Source: Anaeromyces robustus
Taxonomy: Eukaryota; Neocallimastigomycota; Neocallimastigomycetes; Neocallimastigales; Neocallimastigaceae
Direction: 5' to 3'
Assembly: GCA_002104895.1 (NCBI GenBank)
Contig: MCFG01000171.1
Location: forward strand, 1-64,000
DNA length: 64,000 bases
Shown here piece by piece: positions 42,254 to 55,643 of this stretch; positions within the stretch are counted from its first letter, which is position 1; every line of letters begins with the position of its first letter. Both the position numbers and the translations under genes were made by a program. The notes beneath the pieces are model-generated. The model made no database searches. It was given only the letters and a program-made list of their open reading frames with translations, and had not been told where the DNA came from.

Positions 42254-43893
42254 TTATTATAGTTGTTGTTGTTATTTTTTTAACTAACTTATATTTTTTA
42301 TTATATATTAAAAAATAATTAAATATAAATATAATATTTATTACAATTATTATTCATATTCTCTCAAAGGATGCCAATGAATTATATTCTCTTTTATCCT
42401 CAGAATTAACATCTGAAGAAGAAGGTTTATTAAATCATAAAAAAACAAATTCATTGTTTGATATTTCATTTTTACAATCAGCAATGAATAAAACAAGAAA
42501 TTATCCAAATAATAAAAAAGGAAATGTATTGTATAATGGAACCTTAATTGCTAATAATAAAAAACAATTAAAAAATAGAAATAATCCTTTTACAGGATTA
42601 ATTGCAAGTAAAATCACTTGTGGTATTTGCAATCATACAGTAAGTTTAATATTAAAAATATATAATTAAATAAGACATGTTATTTATAGTTACGAAATAA
42701 TTTTATAAAAATACTATAAAATTAAATATAATTAATTATATGTATTAATAATATTTAAATAAAGAAATTTAGTATTAAGTTATTATGAAATTACTAATTA
42801 TATATATTATTATATTATTATATAAAAAATAATTATATATTAAGACTGCAATTCGTCATTTTGTTATCGATCAAATAACATTAATACCTCCAAATAATGT
42901 AAGAAAAAAATAAAAAAAATAAAAAAAAAAAAAAAAAAAAGCATAAATTACAATTTATTAATAATAATAATCTATAAATATTTTGAATTCTTTTTTATAA
43001 TAGCAATCTTGTACTTTAGAATCATTATTTAAATCTTATGTATCACCTGAAATAATAACTGATAAAGTATGTGAATACTGTTCTTTAATAGCGACAATAA
43101 AAAGTACTGAAAATGAAATAGAAAAAACAAAGGAAAAAATTAATGTTAGAAAGGAATTACTTGAATTAAAAAAAGAAAGAATTAAACTTCATAAAAATGA
43201 AGAAAAAGAGAAGGAAAAAGAGAAGGAAAAAGAAAAGGAAAAAGAATCAATTAATGCTGATAAGCATGATTTAGAAGAAAATGATAAAAAATCATCAAAA
43301 GCGAAAAAGTCACATAAAAAAAAATCAAAAACTTCATCTCCTTCTATTAAAGAAATAGAAAATTCTTTAAAAGAAGAACAAGAAAATTTAGAAAAATTAG
43401 AAAAAGGTTTAAAAATATTTAATAGAAACATAGGTGAAATGCCATTAGATAAAATTGAATATCCAAAAGAAATTCATCCAGTTAGAATGGTATCAAAGAG
43501 TACATCAAAACAAGTTTTAATTGCTAAACCTCCAAAAATTCTTGCATTACATTTCCAAAGATCAATTCATATTTCTTATAGTTATAATATGAGAAATAAT
43601 AGTCCAGTTAAATATCCAGAATATTTAAATATAAGACCATGGTGTACAAGTACAAATAAAGATAATAATGAATACTTTAGTACGAGCTTTGTAAGTTTTA
43701 TATATAAAAATTTGAATATAAAATGTTTTTAAATAATATATAATTAATAATTAAATATATAATAAAAAAAATAAAATAAATAACTAATAATAATATAATA
43801 ATATATAAATAATTTTTTTTTTTTTTTTTTTTTTGTTATAATAATAATAATAATAATAATTAATAATTAATAATTAATAATTATGATTAATAA

Positions 43894-43926
<33 letters not shown>

Positions 43927-44635
43927 GAATTTAATGAATCCAAATGATGATAAATACTATGATAGCTTTTACCGTTTACAATCAGCGGTTTATCATTTTG
44001 GAAGTCATGATTATGGTCATTTCATAGCGTATAGAAGAGTACGTCGTGGTGGAAGTTTAAGTGAAGAAATTCAAGCAAAAATTAAAAATCTTATTTGTAA
44101 TAGAGTAACTGATTATGCTGAATGGGAAAAAATATTTAAAAAACCAGAATATTTAACAAATGAAAAACTTAAAAAGTCATTAAAACCAAATAATAATGTA
44201 TCAGTAAATACCGATAAACCAGAAGAAGGAGCTGATGCCAACAAAATGGACACTTCAGCAAATACAACTGAATCAAGATTAGATGATTATCAATGGTTTA
44301 GAATATCAGATAGTTCTGTTGAACTAATTATTGATCCAGAAATGGAATTATTTAATAATGGAAGTCCATATGTATATATGTTATTCTATGAATCATTATC
44401 CGAATATAATCTTTCTGAAAAAGATAAAGAAAAATTAGTATTTGAAGAAAAAAGAAAATTCAAAAATCTTAAAAACGAAATGATGATGAATAGTATGAGT
44501 AGTAGTAATACCAGTAAGAACAATATTATGAATCCATTTACGATATTAAATTCAACAGTTACTCAAAATAATACTTATAATACAGAATTAAAAAATAGAA
44601 ATAGATCTGTTGTTGATGAAGATGATGTAGAATAA
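41344..44635 (+). CDS. Membrane-anchored ubiquitin C-terminal hydrolase (USP family)
   Basis: Eight exons, 41344-41572, 41731-41795, 41887-42007, 42094-42197, 42370-42639, 42845-42898, 43004-43690 and 43928-44635, give 745 residues. Residues about 31-50 (YSVGIISIVLCIGIVNYHYY) form one membrane segment followed by a Lys-rich stop-transfer stretch. The catalytic Cys box is GLTNMGNTCFMNSVLQS at about residues 80-98, and the QQDANEL block follows. A C-x2-C zinc-ribbon half (CGIC) pairs with CEYC. A Lys/Glu-rich coiled coil is inserted in the fingers region. The His box is YHFGSHDYGHFIAYRR, followed by YQWFRISDSSV. An N-terminal anchor with a USP domain is the layout of yeast Ubp1 (ER) and animal USP30 (outer mitochondrial membrane). 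Which membrane it uses here is unknown; anaerobic fungi have hydrogenosomes instead of mitochondria. Confidence 0.93.
42205..42258. repeat. TTTA microsatellite in ubiquitin-protease intron
   Basis: About 50 bp of TTTA units within the intron 42198-42369. Confidence 0.9.
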
Positions 44636-45370
44636 ATAATAAAAATATAGATTGGGAATATATATATAATTTTTTTCAACAACTTATTTTTTTTTTAATT
44701 ATTATTATTAGAAATTAGAAATAAAATTTATTTAAATAATTAATTGTACCAATTATAAAAAAATATATAGTGAAGAAAAAAAAAGCAACAAAAAAAAAAA
44801 AAAAAAAAAAAATATAGTAAAAAAAAATTAAAAAATTTAAATATTAAAAAAAAAAAAAAAAATTAAAAAATAAATTAAAAAATAAGAAAATAATATATTA
44901 ATAAAATAAATAATTAAATAATTATATAAATTATATTTATGTAATGTTAAATGTAATAATAATTAATAGATAAAAAAAATAAAAATAAAAATAAAAATAA
45001 AATAAAATAACAAAAAAAAAAAAAAAATGATATTAATCTTAATAAAAATATATTTTTATTTTATTAATTTTTATTTATAATTTTTATTGAGAAATAAAAG
45101 AAAAATGCATTTTTCATTCTTCTATTTTATTTTTTTTTTTTTTTCATGAATATTTATTATATTATTTATATATCATTTTTTTTATTTAATTTATTCTTGA
45201 TTAATAATTTATCTTTACAACTAATAATAATTAAAAAAATTCCCTTTATAAATTAATAAAAAAAAATCTCTATTTTTTAATGGATATTTATGATTGAATA
45301 AATATAATCTAAATTAATACAAGTTTAAAAAAAAAAATAAATTAAATAAAATTTAAAAGAGTTTATACAT
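44636..45370. other. AT-rich spacer between convergent genes
   Basis: Contains many A- and T-homopolymers (for example 44787-44811, 44850-44861 and 45129-45144) and AAAAT tandems near 44980-45000. No gene is visible. Confidence 0.65.
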
Positions 45371-46707
45371 CTATGGAATAACTTCAACGGAATTATTGTA
45401 TTTTGGATAATGTAAATCTTCTAATGTAATTTTACCATCAGCTATAGCTTGTTTAATACTTGGTAATATACGTTTAAGTTCATTTATTAAATGTTTAACA
45501 GTTACACATACTTCTTTAAAACCTTCTTCTCCCCACCACATAGTTTGATTAGCATATAAACAACGACCACCACATAAATCTAAAATTTCACAATCAGTAC
45601 ATAAACCAGCAATTTTAACTGAATCTCTTAAAGTTTCTGGACTTTGGAAATTGTCATCTTGAATCATAGCTAATTCATGAGTTTCTGGAGCAATTGGACA
45701 TGGATTGATTTCACCACCAGTATCAACATTGAATGAATCTAAACCAGATCCACAACGAAGACGAGTTTTTCTTCCAGTAATCATATCATGAAGAATTGGT
45801 AAGAATGGTGCAATACCTAAAACTCTTGAATTTTCAGTAATTTCTTGTTCAAACCAATTAATTAATTTTGTAATACCGACATTATAATTATTATCTCTCC
45901 AATCTAAGAAATTATCATAACCAGCAAAACATGGTGTTGACCATTGAGTATCTAATTGCCAATGAATGTGGTCAAAAAGATCTAATTCAATTAAATCCTT
46001 AACATCCCTGTAAATATCACTAACATTTGAAGTAGTCATACGAGCTACAAGATCATTCTTTTAAAATAAAATAAAAAAAAAAAAACGAATTATTATATAT
46101 CTTTTTTAAAGAAATTTTTTTTTTTACTTCTAATATTTAATATTTCATACCTTATAACCATTTTGTCTAATATATCTAGCGTTAGCAATAGCTCTTTCCC
46201 AAGTACCATTACCTCTACTCTTGTTAGTTACTTCAGCTCCACCATCAACAGATACTAAAATTGTATCCATTTGATTAGTTAACTTAGTATTAAAACGGTT
46301 TAATAAAGTACCATTAGTTTGTAAGCAAAATTTAGCATTTGGATGCATTTCTATAACCTTTTTGATAATTCTTGGTTTTAATAATGGTTCACCACCATAA
46401 AAACAAATAATTAAATCATCTTTTATCTTTTTATTTATATATTTAAAATGTATTAAAATTAAAATAATTTAATTAATATTTATGATTAATTTTTATATAT
46501 AATTTAGATAATTCAAATAATACAATGTAATAATTTATATATGTATATAAAACTTACATTTTTTAACTTTTCTAAATTATTTAATTTATATCTAATTTCC
46601 TTTGGTTGATCTTCTTCTAAAATATTTTCAATATCAGCATTGCCATCTGAACCACAATAGGTACAGGCTAAATTACAATTTTGTGTTAAAGTTAAAAAGA
46701 ATAACAT
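45371..46707 (-). CDS. Radical SAM/SPASM peptide-modifying enzyme, prokaryotic type, with introns
   Basis: Exons 46707-46558, 46426-46151 and 46057-45371 (both introns in phase 0, GTAAGT and GTATGA donors) give 370 residues. The start MLFFLTLTQNCNLACTYC carries the radical SAM [4Fe-4S] motif C-x3-C-x2-C at residues 11-18. The SAM-binding GGE motif is in FYGGEPLLKP, and a TNGTLL and VSVDG pair follows. The C-terminal SPASM domain has C-x-GSGLDSFNVDTGGEINPC, then CTDCEILDLCGGRC (C-x2-C-x5-C-x3-C) and a last Cys in FKEVC, so both auxiliary-cluster sites look complete. SPASM enzymes usually modify ribosomal peptides or protein side chains. The family resemblance is to archaeal and bacterial peptide-modifying enzymes, so transfer from a rumen prokaryote followed by intron gain is likely. 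The substrate is unknown and no precursor peptide is adjacent. Confidence 0.9.
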
Positions 46708-48164
46708 TTTTTCACTTTTTTTTTTTTATTTAAAAAAAATATATCATTATTATATATAATATATAATTATATAATTAGTTATCTACTTAAATTTTATATT
46801 TATACTAATATATATTTAATTTTCTAATAATATATGTTTATTTATAGAAAAAGTTTTAATTATTTCATACCTTTCCTAATATTTATCTATTTTTTAATTC
46901 AATAATTAAAAAAAAAAATAAATTTTTAAAAATTTGAAAAATAAAAAAAAAGGTCAAAATAAAGATATTATATATTATAATTTCAAAATGATTGGTTAAT
47001 AAGTTCAAATAAAAAGATTTTTATGAATATATATTATATATTATTATATATTATAATGTATTAAAAATATAGAATTGCATAACATTGTTTACCCCACAAA
47101 AAATCTACTTTTTAATTTTGTATAAAATTAAAATTTATGGAATTTTTTTTCCTATATTAATTAATTTGTTTTTAAAATAATAAAAATATAAAATGTATTT
47201 TTAATTTGTTTTAAAATAATAAAAATATAAAATGTATTTTTAATTTGTTTTAAAATAATACATATATATAATGTATTTTTAATATTAATAATTCTTTAAA
47301 TAAATATTTTAAGCATATTTAAATAAAAAAAAAAAAACAACTAGAAATTATATTGAAAATATGATAACTAATATTTAATAAAAATAAAAACAATAATATA
47401 TAAAAAAAGGAAAAAAAATAAAAAATATGAAAGTTTTATCATTTATTATTATAATTATTAATATTATTATAATTATTATTTATTAATATACTTTAATAAA
47501 TATATAACATTCAATTATACTGTTTTTGTACAAGTATTATTAAAGCTATTAATATTTTTTCAAATCCAAAATATTAAAAATATAAAATATATATAAATAT
47601 AATATATATTTTTATTTATTTGGATTGAAGTGATAATCTATTTTATTATATATATAAAAATTATATTATCTTCCACCAAATTAACTATATATTCTTATTG
47701 TTCTAACTATTTGTAATAATTCTAATTCATAACATGTTTCGATGTCTCTATATATATTTTTTAATTACAAAAAAAAAAAAAAAAAAAAAAAGTACATTTA
47801 TAATTCATTTTTACTTTTTATTAAGTTTTTTATTATTTTATCATTTTATTTCCTTTGTATTTTTATTTTATTTTTATTATATTTTAATATTATTATTTAT
47901 AATATTATGTAATTATATTATATAAATAAAAATATATTAAGAATATTAAAATATAATTAATAATAAAAGATTATGAGAAAAAAAAATTCTAAATTATAAT
48001 TTTTAGTTGATTTTTATTCTCTATTTTGATATATTTTAATTTTCCATTACTATAAGATTATGAGAAAAAAAAAATTCTAAATTATAATTTTTAGTTGATT
48101 TTTATTCTCTATTTTGATATATTTTAATTTTCCATTACTATAAGATTATGAGAAAAAAAAAATT
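46708..48164. other. AT-rich intergenic region with two tandem repeats
   Basis: Contains a 39-bp minisatellite (47167-47283) and the two downstream copies of the receptor gene's 3' end (47967-48141). No separate gene is supported. Confidence 0.65.
47167..47283. repeat. 39-bp minisatellite, three units
   Basis: The unit GTTTTAAAATAATAAAAATA + TAAAATGTATTTTTAATTT occurs three times in tandem; the third copy is diverged in its middle (CATATATATA). Confidence 0.85.
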
Positions 48165-48230
48165 CTAAATTATAAATTTTAGTTGATTTTTATTCTCCAT
48201 TTTGATATATCTTAATTTTCCATTACTATA
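47967..48230. repeat. Three tandem 87/88-bp copies of the receptor gene 3' end
   Basis: Copies start at 47967, 48054 and 48142 with the word AAGATTATGAG. The third copy overlaps the last 65 coding bases and stop codon of the receptor gene (minus strand). The other two lie downstream and still encode, in the same sense, a peptide like NGKLKYIKIENKNQLK followed by a stop. Confidence 0.92.
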
Positions 48231-49683
48231 GTCAATTATCTTTGAACAATATTTATAAAAATTAATATATTTTATAACTATATCATAATTTATAGTTGTG
48301 TTAGTACAATTACAATAACATGATTTATGATATACACATTCCTCGTGTCTTTTTACTGAGTAAAAATATTTTTCTGGATCATTTCCTTTTCCTTTTATTA
48401 TATAATATACTTTATCCCACGTATATAATATATAAATTATAAAGTAACAAATTCCATTCATTGTTGTATTAAATGAATTAAATGAATTACTATTATCTTT
48501 ATAGATAGTAAAATAACTAATTAACTGTTTTTATTTTATTTATTTTTTTTTTTTTTTTATTAATTTATATATATATATAATAATAATTATAATTATGTTA
48601 ATAAAAAAAAATAATTTTAAAGTTTTATATATATATTAAGAATATTAAGAATATAAATTACATAAACCAAAGGTCCATTAGTAAACCATATCATTGATGC
48701 AAAACCAATATATTTCACACATTTAAATACATATGAAAAATTCCATATTTTTAAAACTTTACAGAGAAGATTAATAAGAGCAAAAAATTCTATTAAATCC
48801 ATTATAATATTAAATCTATCTAATGGACAGTTATATCTCCATTTGCCATCAAAATTTTGTTGAATTTCTTTATTTTCATTAAAACTATTATATATTATTA
48901 CAAATACAATAAATATTAATACTATTATATACATTACAGTAATTTCCATGAATAGTGAATGTATCTTTTTTATACTTTTATTTAATCTTAATATATCATC
49001 TTTTTTACTATCCATTTTATTAAGTAAACATGTTTTTGATGAACAATCAGTTTTTACAGGAGAACTTATTAATGAATAATATTTATAATTATCAATTTCT
49101 TCATCTTCTTTATAATTTTTAGATGTACCATAATAATATTGACTATTTCTATTATTATTATAGAAACTCTCAATTTTATTTAATTCTTTTTCAATATTTA
49201 TAATTAATTTTTCATCTAAGGTTTCAGCAGAATCATTAATAGTTTCCTCTTCTTTTTTATTTAATATAAATCTCGATATTCTTTTAATTGCTTTTTTATT
49301 TTGTAATATGTTTGTTATTTCAAATTCCTTATAATTTATCCCTAATTCATAACCCGTTGAGACATATGTTAAAAATATTATATAAATTAATAAAGTTCCA
49401 CTATGATATAAAAAGAAATAAGATGCACAATTTTTATAATTTGTAAAAATGTCAAAATTAATACTAAGGAAAAAAAGTATTAATCCTAGAAGTATTAATT
49501 CGCATTTAATAAATCCAGTATCTTTAATAATACTTTGATTTCTGAATATTGCCATAAATATCATTACAATTATTATTGACAGTATAATACAAAAACTGGT
49601 TATATGAACATATATAAAGTTACTTTTTGATTCATTTAAATTTTTATTTATCAATATTTAATATATATATATGAAAATTAATT

Positions 49684-49747
<64 letters not shown>

Positions 49748-50921
49748 TATTTATTTTTATTTATTAATAATATTTTATTATTATTATTAATGATTAATAA
49801 GTGTAAACATAATAATATAAAATCATTACCTTTTTTCAATATATTCCTTTTCTTTGCATCCTTCTTCCTTCCATCCTTTGACACATTCACAATAATTTAA
49901 ATTAATATTGTTTTTTAAATTATTTTCACCTTTAACGCAAATTGCCGTTTTATTTTCAACAGGACAGTTATCATCACATATAGGATTTTCACAATAATAA
50001 AAATATTTACTATTAACCATTTTAATTTGTTCTTCATCACAGTTTTTGACTACAACGTTTATATATTTATCACTTATATCTATATTTTTATTATCTAACG
50101 AAAGTACTAATTTCAGTGGTTCTGGATGTGGTTTTAAAGTGTATATTTTAAAATTATTTAATTCACAAATTCCTTTGGTTATTTTTATAAGTGATAAAAT
50201 AATAATATATATGTTAGTTTTTATTATATATATATGAATAAATAAATATATAAATGTAAATATAAATAAAAATATAAATACCTTTTGAAAAATAACAAAC
50301 ATTTCCAGTAATATCATAATCTACTGATTTCTTAAGCAAACTATTTTCAATATTTAATTTTAAACTACCAATATTATAATGCCTAGACATATCTTGAACT
50401 ATATTACCATATTCATCAATTAAACTAAATTTTAATAAACTACCTTCACCACTTGAAATTGTTAAATTATTTACTTTTGGTGAAATTAAAGAAATCATAA
50501 ATGGATCAGTTGCAAAATTGACTCCATGTGATTCAGATGTATTGTTTTGAAATTTATTATTTATATTGGATTTAAATAATTCTTTTTTATATATATTGTT
50601 TGTATATATAGCTCCTCCAGCATACGCATGATTACCGATGAAAAAAGTATTTCTAACTTTTACATCATTTATCAACTCATTACCAATATAAATTGCACCA
50701 CCATAATATTCTGCTTTATTATTTATAAATTGTGTGTCGTATATTTCTATAGAATTATCAATAAGTTCTCCAGTTTTATTAATCATTTTATGAATATAGA
50801 TACTTCCACCATTTAGTCCATAATTATTTTTAAAAATTGATGAAAATATTTTCATATTTATAGAATCATTATTTATAAAACAACTGCATTAATAAATATT
50901 TATATATTTGATAAGAAAAAA

Positions 50922-50954
<33 letters not shown>

Positions 50955-53388
50955 TAATATAATAATTATTATATTGATTTTAAAAAACTTATTTTAATAT
51001 ATAGTTATAAAAACATACAATGAACCACCATTATTTTTAATTGTATTATCATTAATCGATGAATCTTTTACAGATATTTCCACATTAAAATTATTCTCTA
51101 TCAATCCACATTTAAGTTTATTAACATTTTTATTGTTAAAAATAGATGCTTTTTCCATTGATATTTTTGACTAAATTTATATATTTTAATAATTATTATT
51201 TAATAATAATAAAATATATATATATATATATATATATATACTATAAAATTATGTTTTTTTTTTTATAAATAATACTAACCATTATGGACTTGTTAGATAT
51301 AATAGAACCATAAGAAGAAATATTACTTATTGTTATATTTGAAAAATTAATAATAGATTGATCTCCATCTATTTCAATCAAATTACCATTTGTTTTACAA
51401 TTATTAATATAAATATCTTTCATATTAATTTCATTTCCGTATTCACTTGAAGTAATTTTAATTAATGAAGAATCATCCATATCTCCATTACATAATATAT
51501 TGTTAAATTTACAATTTTCAAATGAAACCGATTTATACATTGCTTTAACCATAGCTTTCGAATTTACTGTAATATTCATAAATTCTACATTTTTAAATGT
51601 ATAGTTTGAATCTTCGTCAAATAAACTACCTTTATATGAACTTTTGAAAATCAATTTATAAATAAAAAATAAATAATGATAATAAATAAATTAATAAATA
51701 AAAAATTAATATATAAAATAATTATTTTTATTATATTATATATTATATTTATATTATATTATATTATATTATATATTTAGATATAATTTTTATATTGATT
51801 TTATTTTTTAAAAAATTTACATAACATTTACAAAATCAGTGTCAAATATATCAATTACTGAATTTGGTGAATTAATTATTATTGGAATAGGAGATACTGA
51901 TGTAATATTATGAAAAGTACAGTTCGAAATACAAAATTGATTATCCACACCATCCAATAATGAACTAATATCTTTAATTAAAATTTTATTAAAATTTTTT
52001 TTAATTATATTATAAATTATAAATTTTTTTTTTATTTTTTTAATTTTTTTTTACTTTAAAGAAAATTTTTTTATATTATAAATAAATAAATAAATATATA
52101 AATTAACATCTATTTAAATATATTACCATCAAATTTGGAATCTTTAATAGTTAAATATGTAGGTTCATCTGAAGTAGATATTCCGGCTTTATAATAAACT
52201 AAATATCCAGAATATGTATGACAATTATGAAAGGTTGTATTGATAATTCTAAGTTTGTCATAATTTAATATTCATTTATTAAAAAAATCAATAAATTTTC
52301 AATTATAATTATAAAAAAAAAATATAATAGTTGAGTATATATTACTCGAAAGAGGCTTTTCTTAATGCAAATAATGGTGCATTGTATTCAACATTTATAT
52401 TTTCTAATTTTGAATTCTTTAATATTACTTTATTTCTATAATTTGATGAATCTATTATTGCACTATAATAATTAGTACTTCCTGTAATATTTGTAAAATA
52501 GCCTATCATATAATATATATATATTTTAAATTAAATATTTATTATTAAGAAAAACAATAAATAAAAATAATTTTCCCCCTTATTTATTATACTGTAATAA
52601 TATTTACAATTATCTAATAAAACATTTCCAGAACCCAAGGTCCCAAGTGTTTTAATATTATTAAAAGAACAATTATCAAAATAAATATTATTACATTCAC
52701 ATGATTTCACAAGATTATAATAATCTTGAATATGAAATACAGTAAATATTTCATCAGAATTACTATTTATATATAAATATTCATTTATTGATATAAAATT
52801 AATTATAAAGTTTATGGTATTTATATATATATATAGTTATACTAACAGAAATTGACAATTATTAAATATAATTTGAGGATTAGACTGTATTAATTTTGTA
52901 CAACCAACTCTATTATAAAATATTGTTCCAGTATTATCTTTAAAAATGCAATTTTCAAATTTAAATGTATATTTATTATTTTCATTTAAAGTACTTATAA
53001 TAAACATTGTTTCTTCATCTAATATACCGTTATAATTTGTAAAGGTAATATTTTTAAATATAACTTCTACATTTTCTACGTTTATTTGAAAATTAAATGT
53101 ACCTTTTGATTGATTTTGAAAATCCAAAATTGCTCCTTTTTCACTGTAAAATATTAATGATGTTCTTACGTTAAATTGATTAGTTCCCTTTATAGCTATT
53201 TTATAAGAACTCTCACATAAATTAATTTTAATAATATCATTACTATACAAATTATTAATTGTATCTACGAAATTAAGCATACTTTGTTCGTCATTTTTTA
53301 TTTTAATATCATAAGAATATACACTAATTATTAAATATATAAATATAATTTTCAAATATAAAAATAGAAGCTTTCTTTTTAATATCAT
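48165..53388 (-). CDS. 7TM receptor (class C GPCR-like) with beta-helix, Pmp-like ectodomain
   Basis: Exons 53388-52847, 52762-52608, 52502-52346, 52248-52127, 51971-51821, 51640-51280, 51170-51019, 50883-50282, 50172-49830, 49622-48662 and 48524-48165 sum to 1301 residues in one frame. A signal peptide (about residues 1-25) precedes about 730 residues of short beta-strand repeats (FxNCxF, IxNIxxxG) typical of a right-handed beta-helix, including three copies of FxxNxAxxxGGAIY as in chlamydial Pmp proteins (around 50600-50810). Next comes a Cys-rich EGF-like module, CPVENKTAICVKG...CECVKGWKEEGC. The C-terminal 460 residues hold seven hydrophobic segments. The third begins with Cys (CASYFFLYHSG) and the loop after the fourth has YNCPLD, matching the class C GPCR disulfide; a long charged insert lies between segments 3 and 4. 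Ligand unknown; plant polysaccharide or another surface is a guess. Confidence 0.8.
49684..49748. repeat. TTTA microsatellite in receptor intron
   Basis: About 65 bp of TTTA (AAAT) units in the intron 49829-49623, which separates the EGF-like module from the first membrane segment. Confidence 0.9.
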
Positions 53389-55643
53389 TTTTATTATATT
53401 AATTATAATTTTTTATACATTAAAATATTAAAATAATTATAAGACAATAATAAAATAAGTATATATTTAATAGATTTTATTATTTCTGTAATTTCATTAA
53501 TAAAAATTTTTATTAAGAAGATGATGATACATAAAACATATAATAATATAAAATATTTTTTAAATTATTACTTTATTACTTTGCATTTTTAAAATGTTTT
53601 TAAAATAAATAGATTTTTTAAGATATTAAACAACTTTAAATTTATTGAAAATAGAATTAATTAAAAGTTTACTTAAATAATTAAAAAAAAAATAACAAAA
53701 TAAAAATATAATTATCAAACTTTATTTAAGTTTTTATATAGAAAAATTTTGGATAAGTTTTATTGCTTATTTTTTTTTTTAGTTAAAAAGTTTAAAGTAT
53801 TTTTTAATTTTTATATTTAAATTTTGATATTAGATTTGATAGTTTAAATATTTTATTATTACATATAACTTTGATTTTAATAAAAAAATAAAAATTTTAA
53901 TTTATAAAATATTTAAATAATTAAATATATAATAATAAAATCAATTTTATTTAATAAAATCTATAAATACATATGATAATAAAATCAATTTTCTTTAATG
54001 AAGTTGTTGAATATTTATTAATATAAAACATTAATATTAATAAATATAATAAATCATTTAGTCTAATATACCTTATGATGAAAAATGAAAAATATAATGA
54101 AAAAAAAAAAAAAACATAATATATATAATTTTTATTTATTTATTTATTTATTTATTCAAATTTAATTAATAAGCATTTTTATTAATATTTATAATGATTG
54201 ATTAAATAATTAAACTAAATAATTTTAATAAGCAGAATATCCCTATTATCTATTGTTATATTTTATTATTTTATTTTATTTTTTTCTAATTCTTTTACTT
54301 TAGAATTTGGTTTAAATTTTTTCTAATATCCGTACTATAAATTAAATAATTAATAAAAAATTTCATAATATTTTTATTTAAGCTATATTTATTATGGTAT
54401 AATTAATTATATTATTATAATGTATAATTAATTATATTATCATTATAATATTTTTATATTTATTTATTATAAATTTTAATTTTTAATTATTGACTAAATT
54501 AAATTTTTTTTTATTTTAATTTTCTTTTTTTTTTTTTTTTTTTTTTTTTAAATAAAAATTTTTTAATCTGTAATTATATTTAAAAAAAAAAAAATTAAAT
54601 TTTTCTTTTCTTTTTAATAAATTAATAAATTATTAATAATTTTAAAATATTATATGTTTATTAAAATTAATTTTCCAAATAAATTTATATTTATTTAAAT
54701 TTGTTAAAAATTTGTTTATCAATAATTAAATTCAATAATTTTATATTTATTTAAATTTGTTTATCAATATTAAAATTATTCTTTAATTAATATATATAAT
54801 AAAATTACATAATAAAGTTTCTTATAAAATAAGTTTTGCTATAATTATATATTCTTATACAACAATACATTATTATATATGCATAATATATTAATATATT
54901 TATTATAATCAATAATATTATAATCATATTAAATTTAATTTTAGAATATGCCGTAAAATTTATTATTAAAATAAATTTTAATATTCAATACAAAAAAAAA
55001 AAAAAAAAAAAAGATTTAAACTTTGTGTTACATTTAATGACCTTATATATTCTTATATTTCATACGTTTGTTTTATATTTATTATTAATATAATACAATA
55101 TATTATACAATTGATTTAAAATATTAAGAAATATATAATATTATTCATAATATTACAATTTTTTAAATTAAAACTTAATAAAATAATATATATATAAAAC
55201 ATATTCAAATATATATAAAATATTTAAATAAATTTTACTTATTAAATATATATTAAACAGTATAAACCTACCCAATAATAATTAAATTTTAAAAAAACAA
55301 TATCAATTTTAATTTATATAAAACGCCATGTTTTCTTTGACAATAAAAATTATATATAAATATTATTTTTTTCTTCATTTTTTTTCTTTTTTTTTTTTTT
55401 TTCAAGTATATAATAAATTTTAAATTTTGTATAATAATTGTAAAAATTTATTGCCAAATATAAATTGTAAAAAGTTTTTTTTTTAATTATAAATTATATA
55501 TATATTTACATTTAATAATAATATATATATAATTAATTCAATATCACAAAATAAGAAATAACAAATTTCAATCGCAAAAAACATTAAAAAATCGCATATT
55601 ATAAATCTTTATTTTAAATAAATTAAAAAAATTAATTGTCAAA
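53389..55643. other. AT-rich divergent intergenic region
   Basis: Over 2 kb with no coding frame. It has TTTATTTA runs near 54130, a T-run at 54528-54549, a polyA run at 54992-55011, and a polypyrimidine stretch at about 55367-55403 near the acidic-protein gene. The word AATAAAATCAATTTT recurs near 53935 and 53975. It probably holds the promoters of both flanking genes. Confidence 0.6.

Noticed and set aside
47967-48230. Direct repeats of 87/88 bp as a CRISPR-like array
   Set aside because: The repeats are contiguous with no unique spacers and one copy overlaps a coding exon; the genome is eukaryotic.
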